Under the pieces are notes generated by a model that saw only the letters and a list, made by a program, of their open reading frames with translations, did no database searches and was not told the origin of the DNA. From Polaromonas sp. A23 (lineage in GTDB: Bacteria; Pseudomonadota; Gammaproteobacteria; Burkholderiales; Burkholderiaceae_C): a stretch of DNA of 34,607 nt. This document shows, in pieces, positions 1-6,506 of the stretch (positions are counted from its first letter, which is position 1; every line of letters begins with the position of its first letter). A program made the translations under genes and the position numbers. Where the stretch lies: contig NZ_MUNO01000033.1 of NCBI RefSeq assembly GCF_002001015.1, positions 1 through 34,607 on the forward strand, written 5' to 3'.

Positions 1-214
1 GACCACACCCCCTCCCCCCACCAGCCCGGATGCCGCCCGGGCCATGTTCAGTGCATTGGGCAGGAAAGCCGCTGCCGCAGGCCGGGTGTTGCGTGAACCA
101 CCGGCCGAACCCAGCACCTGCTGCGGCCGTGGCTGCAACGGCTGCGTGTGGGAAAGTTACTACGCAGCCGCCGCCTGGTGGCAGGAAGAAGCGCTGCAGG
201 TGCTGAAAACTTGA
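1..214 (+). CDS. Oxidoreductase-like domain small protein (5' end may be cut)
   Basis: The reading frame is open from base 2 and ends with TGA at 212-214. An in-frame ATG at 44 would give a complete 56-residue protein, but the frame continues to the window edge, so the gene may be truncated here. The C-terminal half carries a cysteine cluster, CCGRGCNGCVWESYY, matching the short oxidoreductase-like family (Pfam Oxidored-like), whose members are 50-80 residues with this CCGxGCxxCV...Y signature. The tail WWQEEALQVL is amphipathic. The biochemical role of this family is not established; the cysteines suggest metal or redox chemistry, which is inference. The upstream part is Pro/Ala-rich and probably disordered. 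Confidence 0.7.
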   Translation, partial: TTPPPPTSPDAARAMFSALGRKAAAAGRVLREPPAEPSTCCGRGCNGCVWESYYAAAAWWQEEALQVLKT

Positions 215-315
215 CTTGACCAGTCACATGAACGACCATCAATTGGCATGCCACCATGGCAGGGACCGGAACACCTCGGCCTCACCTCGGCCTTGTGGCA
301 GCAGGGGATGCAAAG

Positions 316-1014
316 ATGAAAAAAACGATTTTCAAGCTGCTGGGGCTCAAAACAGCTCCCACCAGCAACAAAGCTGGCAAGCCGGCCGCCGCAGCCAGGC
401 CAGGAAAAACGTCCGACAGCCGGGACGCACAGCACACCATTGAAGACAACTCGGACAACGGCACACGGCGTCAGCTTGTTCAGGTACTGCTGCGCGAAGG
501 CGTGCGCCAACACGGTATTCCGCCAGGCTGGCTTGAATGCCAGATGCTGGTGGTCAACAGCCGCAGCCGCGGCCCCGGAATGCATGTGCGCCTGGTGATG
601 CGCCAATGGGACCAGCGCCTGCTCACATACGCCCTGGCCTTCCAGAATGATTTGATGGCCGCCATCAGCCGCTTCGAGCCCAAGGCCACGACCTGGCTGC
701 ATGGTGTTTCCTGGGAGTTCAACGTAGGCGACACCTGTCCCTACCCAGAAATGCCCGAGCCGATGTTTTGGCGCGGGGCCGCAGCGGCTCCCGCGGCTGA
801 GCCTGCTGTGGCTCAGGCCGACCCGGCAACGCCGACCGCAGCAGCAGAAGCAAAAGCAGCACCAGTCCCCGCTGAAGGTGCGGACGATGAGGTGCTGCGC
901 GACCTGAAAGACCTGCAAAGCATGTTTGCGGCGCGCGACGCCAGCCACGAAAAGCAGGCAGCTGCTGGTGGCCAGGCCGACTTCCAGCCCACCCAGCCCT
1001 CTCGGCTGGATTAA
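316..1014 (+). CDS. Conserved-looking hypothetical protein, 232 aa
   Basis: I do not recognise this family. ATG 316 is chosen because an AGGGGA Shine-Dalgarno lies 7 nt upstream; the frame is open further 5' (ATG 256) without a comparable site. The protein begins with a short Lys/Ala-rich segment, followed by a compact central region (residues ~50-150) with several tryptophans, including QWDQRLLTYALAFQNDL and TTWLHGVSWEF. After that comes an Ala/Pro-rich linker (~155-195) and a charged C-terminal helix containing DDEVLRDLKDLQSMFAARD. There is no signal peptide or membrane helix, so it is probably cytoplasmic. It lies 60 nt before an MFS transporter gene on the same strand and could be cotranscribed, but nothing links the functions. 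Confidence 0.7.
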   Translation: MKKTIFKLLGLKTAPTSNKAGKPAAAARPGKTSDSRDAQHTIEDNSDNGTRRQLVQVLLREGVRQHGIPPGWLECQMLVVNSRSRGPGMHVRLVMRQWDQRLLTYALAFQNDLMAAISRFEPKATTWLHGVSWEFNVGDTCPYPEMPEPMFWRGAAAAPAAEPAVAQADPATPTAAAEAKAAPVPAEGADDEVLRDLKDLQSMFAARDASHEKQAAAGGQADFQPTQPSRLD

Positions 1015-1074
1015 GGTGCCGAAGGTGCGCCGCGCCGCAATGGGCGACGCACGCCCGGTCAATCCAGCCCAACC

Positions 1075-2337
1075 ATGAGCCCGCCACCCAACCCGCACGA
1101 CCCATCGGCCCTGGCCGATTCCCGTTACGCCGTTTTCCGGCTGATGATCACCCTGGCCCTCATGACCGTGGGCGCCAGCGGCATGTATGTCGTGGCCGTG
1201 GTGTTGCCTGCGGTGCAGGCCGAATTCGGCGTGGCCCGGGCCGATGCCTCGCTGCCCTACACCCTGCTCATGATCGGTTTTGGCATAGGCGGCATGCTGA
1301 TGGGCCGGCTGGCGGACCGCTTTGGCGTCATGGTGCCGCTGCTGATCGGTGCAGCCAGCCTGGGGCTGGGTTTCATCGGCGCATCCATGGCCGGCAGCAT
1401 CTGGACATTCACCCTGGCGCATGGTTTCCTGATCGGCCTGTTCGGCAGCTCGGCCACCTTTGCGCCCTTGCTGGCCGACACATCGCTCTGGTTTGTGCGC
1501 AGGCGCGGTATTGCGGTGGCGGTGTGTGCCAGCGGCAACTACATTGGCGGCGCGATATGGCCGCCGGTGGTTCAGCATTTTGTGGAAACCGTCGGCTGGC
1601 GCCAAACCTACCTGGGCCTGGGCGTTTTCTGTTTTTTCAGCATGACGGCCCTGGCCCTGCTGATGCGCAAACGCCCGCCGCTGGCCGTTGCAGCGGCCAC
1701 CTCCACCGCACAGTCGGCGCGGCCCAGCACCCTTCCCTTTGGACTTTCTCCCGGCAAGGCGCAAACCCTGCTGTGCGTGGCCGGCCTGGCCTGCTGCGTG
1801 GCCATGGCCATGCCGCAAGTGCACATCGTTTCCTACTGCAGCGACCTGGGTTACGGCGCGGCCCGCGGCGCTGAAATGCTTTCGCTCATGCTGGCCTGCG
1901 GGGTCGTCAGCCGCCTGGTGTCCGGCCTGATTTGCGACCGTATCGGTGGTTTGCGCACACTGCTGCTGGGCTCCGCACTGCAGGGCATTGCACTGCTGCT
2001 GTTCCTGCCTTTCGATGGCCTGGTATCGCTCTACCTGATTGCTGCGCTGTTCGGCCTGTTCCAGGGCGGCATCGTTCCTTCGTACGCGATCATCGTGCGC
2101 GAATATTTCCTGCCCTCCGAGGCCGGCGCACGGGTCGGCACGGTCATCATGGCCACCATGCTCGGCATGGCGCTGGGAGGCTGGATGTCGGGCAAGGTGT
2201 TTGACCTGACGGGCTCCTACCAGGCAGCTTTCATCAATGGCATTGCCTGGAACCTGCTGAACTTCAGCATTGCTGCTTTTCTGCTTTACCGGGTGCGCGG
2301 TCGCAGCCCTGCGCAGACCTCTCCGGTCAGAATCTGA
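1075..2337 (+). CDS. Major facilitator superfamily transporter
   Basis: A 420-residue integral inner-membrane protein with about 12 hydrophobic segments, typical of an MFS secondary carrier. After a short Pro-rich N-terminus, TM1 contains ALMTVGASGMYVVAVVLPAV. The loop between TM2 and TM3 holds the MFS signature MGRLADRFGV (~residues 76-85), and a related SGLICDRIGGLR motif lies at the equivalent place in the second half. Both halves are complete, with a Pro/Ser-rich central loop near residues 203-220. The overall look resembles carboxylate/oxalate-formate-type or YbfB-like carriers, but the substrate cannot be read from sequence. It has a weak Shine-Dalgarno and follows the preceding gene by 60 nt, so cotranscription is possible. 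A member of the intergenic repeat family sits just after its stop codon. Confidence 0.85.
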   Translation: MSPPPNPHDPSALADSRYAVFRLMITLALMTVGASGMYVVAVVLPAVQAEFGVARADASLPYTLLMIGFGIGGMLMGRLADRFGVMVPLLIGAASLGLGFIGASMAGSIWTFTLAHGFLIGLFGSSATFAPLLADTSLWFVRRRGIAVAVCASGNYIGGAIWPPVVQHFVETVGWRQTYLGLGVFCFFSMTALALLMRKRPPLAVAAATSTAQSARPSTLPFGLSPGKAQTLLCVAGLACCVAMAMPQVHIVSYCSDLGYGAARGAEMLSLMLACGVVSRLVSGLICDRIGGLRTLLLGSALQGIALLLFLPFDGLVSLYLIAALFGLFQGGIVPSYAIIVREYFLPSEAGARVGTVIMATMLGMALGGWMSGKVFDLTGSYQAAFINGIAWNLLNFSIAAFLLYRVRGRSPAQTSPVRI

Positions 2338-2349
2338 GGCATCAAATCG

Positions 2350-2399
2350 GTCATCCCCCCTTATTGCACGGGCACAAGCAGCTATCTATTTCATAGCAC
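2350..2399 (-). repeat. Intergenic two-stem repeat, copy A
   Basis: Read on the minus strand this is GCTATgaaatagATAGCTGCTTGtGCCCG followed by a G-run. It aligns without gaps over most of its length with five other copies in the window (3691, 8498, 25010, 26969, 34457). A GCTAT/ATAGC mini-palindrome and a following CCC/GGG pair suggest two small stems. It lies 12 nt after the MFS stop codon. Confidence 0.75.
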
Positions 2400-2508
2400 A
2401 TGCCAACCCGTGAAAACCGGTGTTTTCCGCTTACACCGCAATGGGCAGCAGGCCTGCATCACCCGCACGGGTGCGCGGCGGAAGATGGCCTTTTGGAAAG
2501 GTCTGCGC

Positions 2509-2856
2509 ATGAACACCGCTCTCAAATACGCCTTGGGCACCCTGCTGCCAACACTGTTCGCCAGCCAGGCGATGGCCTGCTACACCGTCTACAACCGCAA
2601 CAACCAGGTGCTCTACCATGCGGCCGCAGCGCCGGTGGACATGCGCTACCAGCTTCACCAGACGCTGCCGGCGGTGTATCCGGGCGGGCACATGGTGTTT
2701 TCGATCACGGACACGAACTGCCCGGCCGTCAACGAACGCGCCGCGACCAGGGTGTCAACCGTCAATTCCCTGTCCCGGCGCGAGTCATATGTGGAAGGGC
2801 CTTCGGCGGCGCCGGCCCGGTCGCCAAACCCGGCTGGGCAATCAGGAAACAATTAA
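2509..2856 (+). CDS. Small exported protein, 115 aa
   Basis: Start ATG 2509 is supported by GGAAAG 8 nt upstream and by an immediate signal peptide: MNTALKYALGTLLPTLFASQAMA, with cleavage likely before CYTVY. The mature protein is ~92 residues with only two cysteines (the first mature residue and one in DTNCPA), so one disulfide or a modified N-terminus is possible. It is not a clean lipobox (AMA-C), so I call it periplasmic or secreted rather than lipoprotein. The mature region contains CYTVYNRNNQVLYHAAAAP and a Ser/Pro-rich tail. I do not recognise a functional family, though this type of small secreted protein looks common in Comamonadaceae. It converges on the L,D-transpeptidase gene, with a hairpin between the stops. 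Confidence 0.72.
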   Translation: MNTALKYALGTLLPTLFASQAMACYTVYNRNNQVLYHAAAAPVDMRYQLHQTLPAVYPGGHMVFSITDTNCPAVNERAATRVSTVNSLSRRESYVEGPSAAPARSPNPAGQSGNN

Positions 2857-2866
2857 AAGAACGACC

Positions 2867-2884
2867 CCGGCCTGGAACGGCCGG
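2867..2884. terminator. Hairpin between converging genes
   Basis: CCGGCC-TGGAAC-GGCCGG forms a perfect 6-bp stem with a 6-nt loop, placed in the 35-nt gap between the stop at 2856 and the opposing stop at 2892. There is no U-tract, so it is a candidate bidirectional 3' end rather than a classical terminator. Confidence 0.4.
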
Positions 2885-2891
2885 CCGGGCG

Positions 2892-3572
2892 TCAGGGCTG
2901 GCTGGCGCTGATCTGGTAGCTGCCGAACAGCGCATGTGCAGGCTGCGTCTCGGGCAGCACGTACACCACGCTGAAGCTCTTGCCCATCAGGGGAGCCACA
3001 ACGTTTTCATAAAAAGCCACAGGCACCACGACGCAACCGAGCGAAATGCGGTTGTCACCCGGTGTGCTGGAGGCCAGGCGCTGCAGCCGCTGCTCCTGGC
3101 TGTTGTCCGGGCGCACGCGGTGAATCGCCAGGCCCTCGCTGTACTGAATCCAGATGATGTCTTCGCCCTGCAGATTGCGCCCCGGACGGGACAGAAAGCG
3201 GCCGGCAGGCGTGGTGCGCTCCAGAGGCAGGATGTCGGTAATCTTGCGCTGACCGATGCCGGGGACGGTATGGTCACCGGACGCCAGGCCCAGCAAGGCG
3301 GGTGTTGAGCCACGCAACTGGCCGTTGCCTTCAAAGACGTACATGCGCGCGTCTTTTTTATCAACGATGACAAAGGGCAGATGACGGTTGTCGAAAGTTT
3401 CCATCACCCAGCGGGCGGTGTAGCGGGCGTCGGCCGACGCACCTTCGGCCGCCAGCGCCAGCAATGCCGGCGGTGAAGCATGAATGCCTTCCTGCGCCAG
3501 CACAGGCAGGGACGGCAAGAACAACGCAAGCAGGGCAACTGCGGTGCACAGCGTCTTGGTCTTGGTCGTCAT
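2892..3572 (-). CDS. YkuD-type L,D-transpeptidase-like protein (paralogue 1)
   Basis: A 226-residue secreted protein. The signal peptide spans residues ~1-26 (ends PSLPVLA). The C-terminal half is a YkuD/L,D-transpeptidase catalytic domain: TTPAGRF (~120-126), the upstream histidine in IHRVRP (His151) and the cysteine motif NRISLGCVVVP (Ser178, Cys180). The usual SHGC is SLGC here. YkuD enzymes act in the periplasm on meso-DAP stem peptides, making 3-3 cross-links or attaching proteins to peptidoglycan; which reaction applies here is unknown. There is no LysM or peptidoglycan-binding domain. A homologous gene with the same motif order lies upstream at 3816-4547 on the same strand. The promoter region contains a GTAGGA-CACA-TCCTAC palindrome. 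Confidence 0.85.
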   Translation of the reverse strand: MTTKTKTLCTAVALLALFLPSLPVLAQEGIHASPPALLALAAEGASADARYTARWVMETFDNRHLPFVIVDKKDARMYVFEGNGQLRGSTPALLGLASGDHTVPGIGQRKITDILPLERTTPAGRFLSRPGRNLQGEDIIWIQYSEGLAIHRVRPDNSQEQRLQRLASSTPGDNRISLGCVVVPVAFYENVVAPLMGKSFSVVYVLPETQPAHALFGSYQISASQP

Positions 3573-3624
3573 TCAGGGGCCCGGTTGAATGGAGGTTGGT
3601 TCTACAAACCGATACAAAATCGAT

Positions 3625-3637
3625 ATGTAGGACACAT
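3625..3637 (-). promoter_or_regulatory. TGTCCTACA-type motif with inverted repeat
   Basis: The palindrome GTAGGA-CACA-TCCTAC (to 3642) includes GTCCTACAT in the direction of the 3572 gene, about 55 nt before its start codon. The same core occurs upstream of the genes starting at 4896, 16860 and 22095. A shared regulator or promoter element is inferred from recurrence only. Confidence 0.4.
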
Positions 3638-3690
3638 CCTACCGGCGCCCCATTTGGCCTGGCAAGTTGAGGGCTATTCACCCGGTGAAA

Positions 3691-3749
3691 AACACTACTG
3701 AATTGATAGCTGCTTACGCCCGAAGAACAAGGGCTACAGCCTGATTTAG
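3691..3749 (+). repeat. Intergenic two-stem repeat, copy B
   Basis: The core reads GATAGCTGCTTACGCCCG, then AACAAGGGCTACAGCCTGATTT. It is among the best-preserved copies in the window. It lies between the two transpeptidase genes, downstream of the one ending at 3816. The GCCC...GGGC pair forms the second stem. Confidence 0.75.
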
Positions 3750-3815
3750 CCCTTCATTTCCGGGATTTCCCGGGTCAAACGCATTTGTAGGTTTTAGCCG
3801 ACACGGCGCAACCCA

Positions 3816-4547
3816 TCAGGGCTGCGAAGCCAGCAGGCTGCTGTTGCCAAAAACAGCTTGCAGGGGTCGGGTTTCAGGCAGGACGTAAACCACACCGCGT
3901 GCCTTCCCCAGCGACGGCTTCACGGTGCCTTCGTAAAACGCAGTCGGCAGGTTGATGCAGCCGAAGGAGATGCGGTTGTCATCCGGTGTTTCCGAGGCGA
4001 GACGTTCAAGGCGGCGCTCTTTCGGCTCCTTCGCCCGCACCCGGTGCATGGAAACCGCGGCGCCATAGTCCACCCACACGATGTCTTCACCATGCGAATT
4101 GATGCCCGGCGAGGAAACAAAGCGGCCGGCAGGCGTTGTGCGCTCATGCGGTTGGATTGCCGACATTTCCCGGTCGCCAATACCGGAAACGGAATCGTCA
4201 CCCACGGCCGACCCCATCAGGGCCGGCGCTGCACCCTGCAGCTTTCCGCTGGGGCTGAATACAAACACCCTGACATGCTGTTTGTCGACAATGACAAACG
4301 GCATGCCGCGATGATCGCGCGAATGCATCACCCAGTCAGCCATCTGCCGCACTTCCGATGCGGCCTGTTCACCTGCCAGATCGGCCACCCGGGGCAAATT
4401 GGCAAGCACAACGTTTTGCGGCACACCCAGGCGAGTTTGAAGCTGCCGGGAGGTGACTTGCCCGGGCAACAGAAGCGCCATGACAGCACACCCGATACCC
4501 AAACCCTTGAGGACGGCATCCAGCTGTTCGGCAACCTGTTTGAGCAT
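3816..4547 (-). CDS. YkuD-type L,D-transpeptidase-like protein (paralogue 2)
   Basis: 243 residues from ATG 4547. An in-frame TTG at 4589 also has an SD-like GGGGAGGG, but that stretch is one arm of a strong hairpin, so the internal ATG is preferred. Residues ~14-32 form one hydrophobic helix (signal anchor or uncleaved signal). The catalytic domain parallels the neighbouring paralogue: FVIVDKQHVRVFVF, TTPAGRF (~138-143), His168 in SMHRVR and NRISFGCINLP (Ser194, Cys197). The usual SHGC is SFGC. It probably acts on peptidoglycan from the periplasmic face. The two proteins share the motif order and a common ending (FG..., LLASQP versus ISASQP), pointing to tandem duplication followed by divergence, with a repeat element between them. 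Confidence 0.83.
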   Translation of the reverse strand: MLKQVAEQLDAVLKGLGIGCAVMALLLPGQVTSRQLQTRLGVPQNVVLANLPRVADLAGEQAASEVRQMADWVMHSRDHRGMPFVIVDKQHVRVFVFSPSGKLQGAAPALMGSAVGDDSVSGIGDREMSAIQPHERTTPAGRFVSSPGINSHGEDIVWVDYGAAVSMHRVRAKEPKERRLERLASETPDDNRISFGCINLPTAFYEGTVKPSLGKARGVVYVLPETRPLQAVFGNSSLLASQP

Positions 4548-4570
4548 GGTAATTTGACCCTTTTCATGCG

Positions 4571-4606
4571 CCGGGGAGGGCAAGGCCAATGGCCCCGCCC
4601 TCCCCG
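4571..4606 (-). terminator. Strong GC hairpin between two same-strand genes
   Basis: CCGGGGAGGG and CCCTCCCCGG are perfect 10-nt complements separated by 16-17 nt that contain a further GGCC/GGCC pairing. It follows the stop of the exported-protein gene (4627) and precedes ATG 4547. No U-run follows, so factor-independent termination is uncertain; transcript stabilisation or attenuation is equally possible. Confidence 0.5.
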
Positions 4607-4626
4607 GACGATCTGAGCTTGCTTAC

Positions 4627-4896
4627 TTAGTTACGGTCAGCACGGGGAGCCATCGGCTCAGGCTGGACTGTGCTGCTGTTGTCGACGGATGTGCCGGTGC
4701 TGGTAGACGGCTGTGCCTGCAGAGTGCTGCCGGAGGAGCTGGTGTCACCCGTTGCAGGCGTCGAAGGCGACTGCTGCAGGACAGGGCCTGCCGAGTCAGG
4801 CGTTGGGCTGGCAGCGGTTTGTGCGTAGGCATAACCTGCGCCTGCCACCAGTGCGATTGCCGTGATGGCCGCTGTCAGAGATTTCGTTGCTTTCAT
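4627..4896 (-). CDS. Small exported Ser/Thr/Pro-rich protein, 89 aa
   Basis: The start is fixed by AGGAGCT 6 nt before ATG 4896. A typical Sec signal peptide spans residues 1-25 (MKATKSLTAAITAIALVAG, ending AYAQ). The mature ~64 residues are almost entirely Ser, Thr, Pro, Ala, Gln and Gly with a few acidic residues, and contain no cysteine. The protein is therefore probably disordered in the periplasm or cell wall. I recognise no family. It sits upstream of the transpeptidase-like gene on the same strand, separated from it by a strong hairpin. Its ~120-nt upstream region contains the 12-mer GCCTGTAGGACA that is repeated before the YqjD-like gene at 22095, suggesting shared stress-type control (inference). 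Confidence 0.75.
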   Translation of the reverse strand: MKATKSLTAAITAIALVAGAGYAYAQTAASPTPDSAGPVLQQSPSTPATGDTSSSGSTLQAQPSTSTGTSVDNSSTVQPEPMAPRADRN

Positions 4897-5312
4897 GTGT
4901 AGCTCCTGAATAAAACCCCGAAGGGCGGTTGCTAGGAATGCCGATCGATTGACCGACTAAATTCAATTTAGGACTACATCGAAAAGCCAAAGGTCGGTCT
5001 GTGACCCACAGGCCTGTAGGACAGGTCCGGGCTTAGGATTGCTTGCATATCCTTACCTCCGGTTGCATCAGGGGCTTGCACGGAGTCACGGAATATTCAC
5101 GGCACAGGCAAATCTGCAGGAACGACGGACACGGACTACAAAAGCCATCCGCACCAGCCTGCATCAACGCGCCCTGGCCAGCGAAGAAACTGCAGCTGTG
5201 CCAGCCGGGCTCCGCGCTACAAAGACAGGTATCGGACTTCCACCCCTTGTGGCGAAATGTCTGAACATTGTCCAGCGGGCCTGGCTGCATCTTCGCTACA
5301 TCTTCATTTTTG
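4897..5312. other. 416-nt intergenic region, no gene supported
   Basis: I find no convincing coding sequence here. It contains an AT-rich perfect palindrome CTAAATT-C-AATTTAG (4957-4971), about 60 nt before the 4896 start, and the GCCTGTAGGACA motif at 5012-5023. The remainder (5040-5312) has no recognisable structure; it includes the 3' flank of the SDR gene that ends at 5313. Confidence 0.6.
5012..5023 (-). promoter_or_regulatory. TGTCCTACAGGC motif, occurrence 2
   Basis: GCCTGTAGGACA on the plus strand lies 115 nt before the start codon of the exported-protein gene (4896). An identical 12-mer occurs 121 nt before the YqjD-like gene (22217-22228), in the same orientation relative to the gene. 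A regulatory role is inferred. Confidence 0.45.
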
Positions 5313-6236
5313 TCAGGCCACAGCCTGCTTTCCCGACTGCGCCATCGCCAGCGCAATCTCATTGCTTCCTTGCGCTGAACCACTCTGCGGCACCATCTCG
5401 CCGGTGCGTTGCGTTACTTCGGAAAGCCGCGACGCGAGCAGTTCCGGCACGCCCTCTCCGGTACCCAGATGAACACCCGTTGTGAGCGTGATGTTCGCCG
5501 CCTCGAAGCTGCCCGCTCCTGCACAAAGAATGGTTCGTGTGGGTGCGTCCTGCGATGCAAGCACAAGCATTGCCGGCACAACGGCTTCCGGTTGCAGCGC
5601 GCGCAGAACTTCTTCGGGCATCAAACCTTCCGTCATGCGCGTGGCAGCGGTGGGCGCCAGGCAATTGACGCGGATGTTATTTTTTGCGCCTTCAATGGCC
5701 AGCGTCTGCATCAGGCCGACCAGCGCCATTTTTGCGGCACCGTAGTTGGACTGGCCAAAGTTTCCGTACAAGCCCGACGATGAAGTGGTCATCACGATGC
5801 GGCCGTGCTTCTGCGCGACCATGATGTCCCACACTGCCTTGGTGCAATGCACGGCGCCCATCAGATGCACATTCATGACCAGCGCAAAGTCGGCCAGGTC
5901 CATCTTGGCAAAACTTTTGTCACGCAAAATGCCGGCGTTGTTGACCAGGATGTCCACACGGCCCCAGGCCGTCATGGCCTGCTGCACCATGGCCTGCACT
6001 GCGGCAAAGTCCGTGACGGAAGCGCCGTTGGCAAGCGCCTCGCCGCCGGCTTCGCGAATTTCATTGACCACCGCTTCAGCCGCGCTGACTGACGCGCCCG
6101 ATCCATCGCGCGCACCGCCGAGATCGTTGACCACCACTTTGGCCCCGCGCCTGGCCAGTGCCAGCGCGTGTTGCCGGCCCAACCCGCCGCCTGCGCCCGT
6201 GACGATGGCAACCCGCCCTTTGAAATCCATGTCCAT
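5313..6236 (-). CDS. SDR dehydrogenase, (3R)-hydroxyacyl-CoA type
   Basis: A 307-residue short-chain dehydrogenase. ATG 6236 has AGGA 8 nt upstream. The Rossmann nucleotide motif TGAGGGLGR is at residues 13-21, NNAG at 99-102, the catalytic serine in TTSSSG (~153) and YGAAK at 165-169. The segment VVVNDLGGARDGSGAS followed by AAEAVVNEIREAGGEALAN resembles the dehydrogenase domain of the multifunctional beta-oxidation enzyme (HSD17B4/MFE-2), which oxidises (3R)-hydroxyacyl-CoA. The C-terminal ~60 residues extend beyond the usual 250-residue core, as in that family. The substrate is therefore probably an acyl-CoA or steroid-CoA in the cytoplasm. It is transcribed alone, and a MITE-like element lies upstream between it and a Nudix gene. 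Confidence 0.85.
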   Translation of the reverse strand: MDMDFKGRVAIVTGAGGGLGRQHALALARRGAKVVVNDLGGARDGSGASVSAAEAVVNEIREAGGEALANGASVTDFAAVQAMVQQAMTAWGRVDILVNNAGILRDKSFAKMDLADFALVMNVHLMGAVHCTKAVWDIMVAQKHGRIVMTTSSSGLYGNFGQSNYGAAKMALVGLMQTLAIEGAKNNIRVNCLAPTAATRMTEGLMPEEVLRALQPEAVVPAMLVLASQDAPTRTILCAGAGSFEAANITLTTGVHLGTGEGVPELLASRLSEVTQRTGEMVPQSGSAQGSNEIALAMAQSGKQAVA

Positions 6237-6275
6237 GTTTTTGTCCTGTCCTGTTGGTGATCGGTAGCCGGCTTG

Positions 6276-6438
6276 AGGAAGCGCTGAACAGGTCCCCTGC
6301 GACGCGCGATCATCCGGGCTCGGGCGGTCTGCGGCGTTGAATTTCTTGCCAATAGCCAGCTATTGGCTGCGAAATCCGCCTTGCATCCCATCCCGATCCG
6401 TCTGCCGCACTTCCGCAAGGACCTATTCAGCGCTTCCT
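6276..6438. mobile_element. MITE-like element with 20-bp terminal inverted repeats
   Basis: AGGAAGCGCTGAACAGGTCC at 6276-6295 is the reverse complement, with one mismatch, of GGACCTATTCAGCGCTTCCT at 6419-6438. The 163-bp interval has no plausible gene. Its centre is a near-perfect hairpin: GCCAATAGC-CA-GCTATTGGC at 6348-6367, flanked by a further ATTTC/GAAAT pair. The terminus is reminiscent of IS5-type ends (GGAAG...), so a non-autonomous IS derivative is inferred. I could not find a convincing target-site duplication. It separates the divergent SDR and Nudix genes and so may carry or displace their promoters. Confidence 0.7.
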
Positions 6439-6506
6439 AAGGCTCTGGTAGCCTTCCATGCCACGCCGTACTGTAATGGAGCGTGAAGCACCGCCTGAAA
6501 GCCGCC

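Noticed and set aside
160..1824. 554-codon minus-strand frame across the unknown gene and the MFS gene
   Set aside because: The composition is rich in His, Gln and Gly with no motif, and the opposite strand holds a clear MFS transporter.
4627..4896. Possible lipoprotein or adhesin call for the Ser/Thr-rich protein
   Set aside because: There is no cysteine for a lipobox and no repeat domain; only an exported disordered protein is supported.
5033..5383. Cys-rich minus-strand frame in the 4.9-5.3 kb gap
   Set aside because: It overlaps the SDR C-terminus, has no ribosome-binding site, and its cysteines follow no known spacing.
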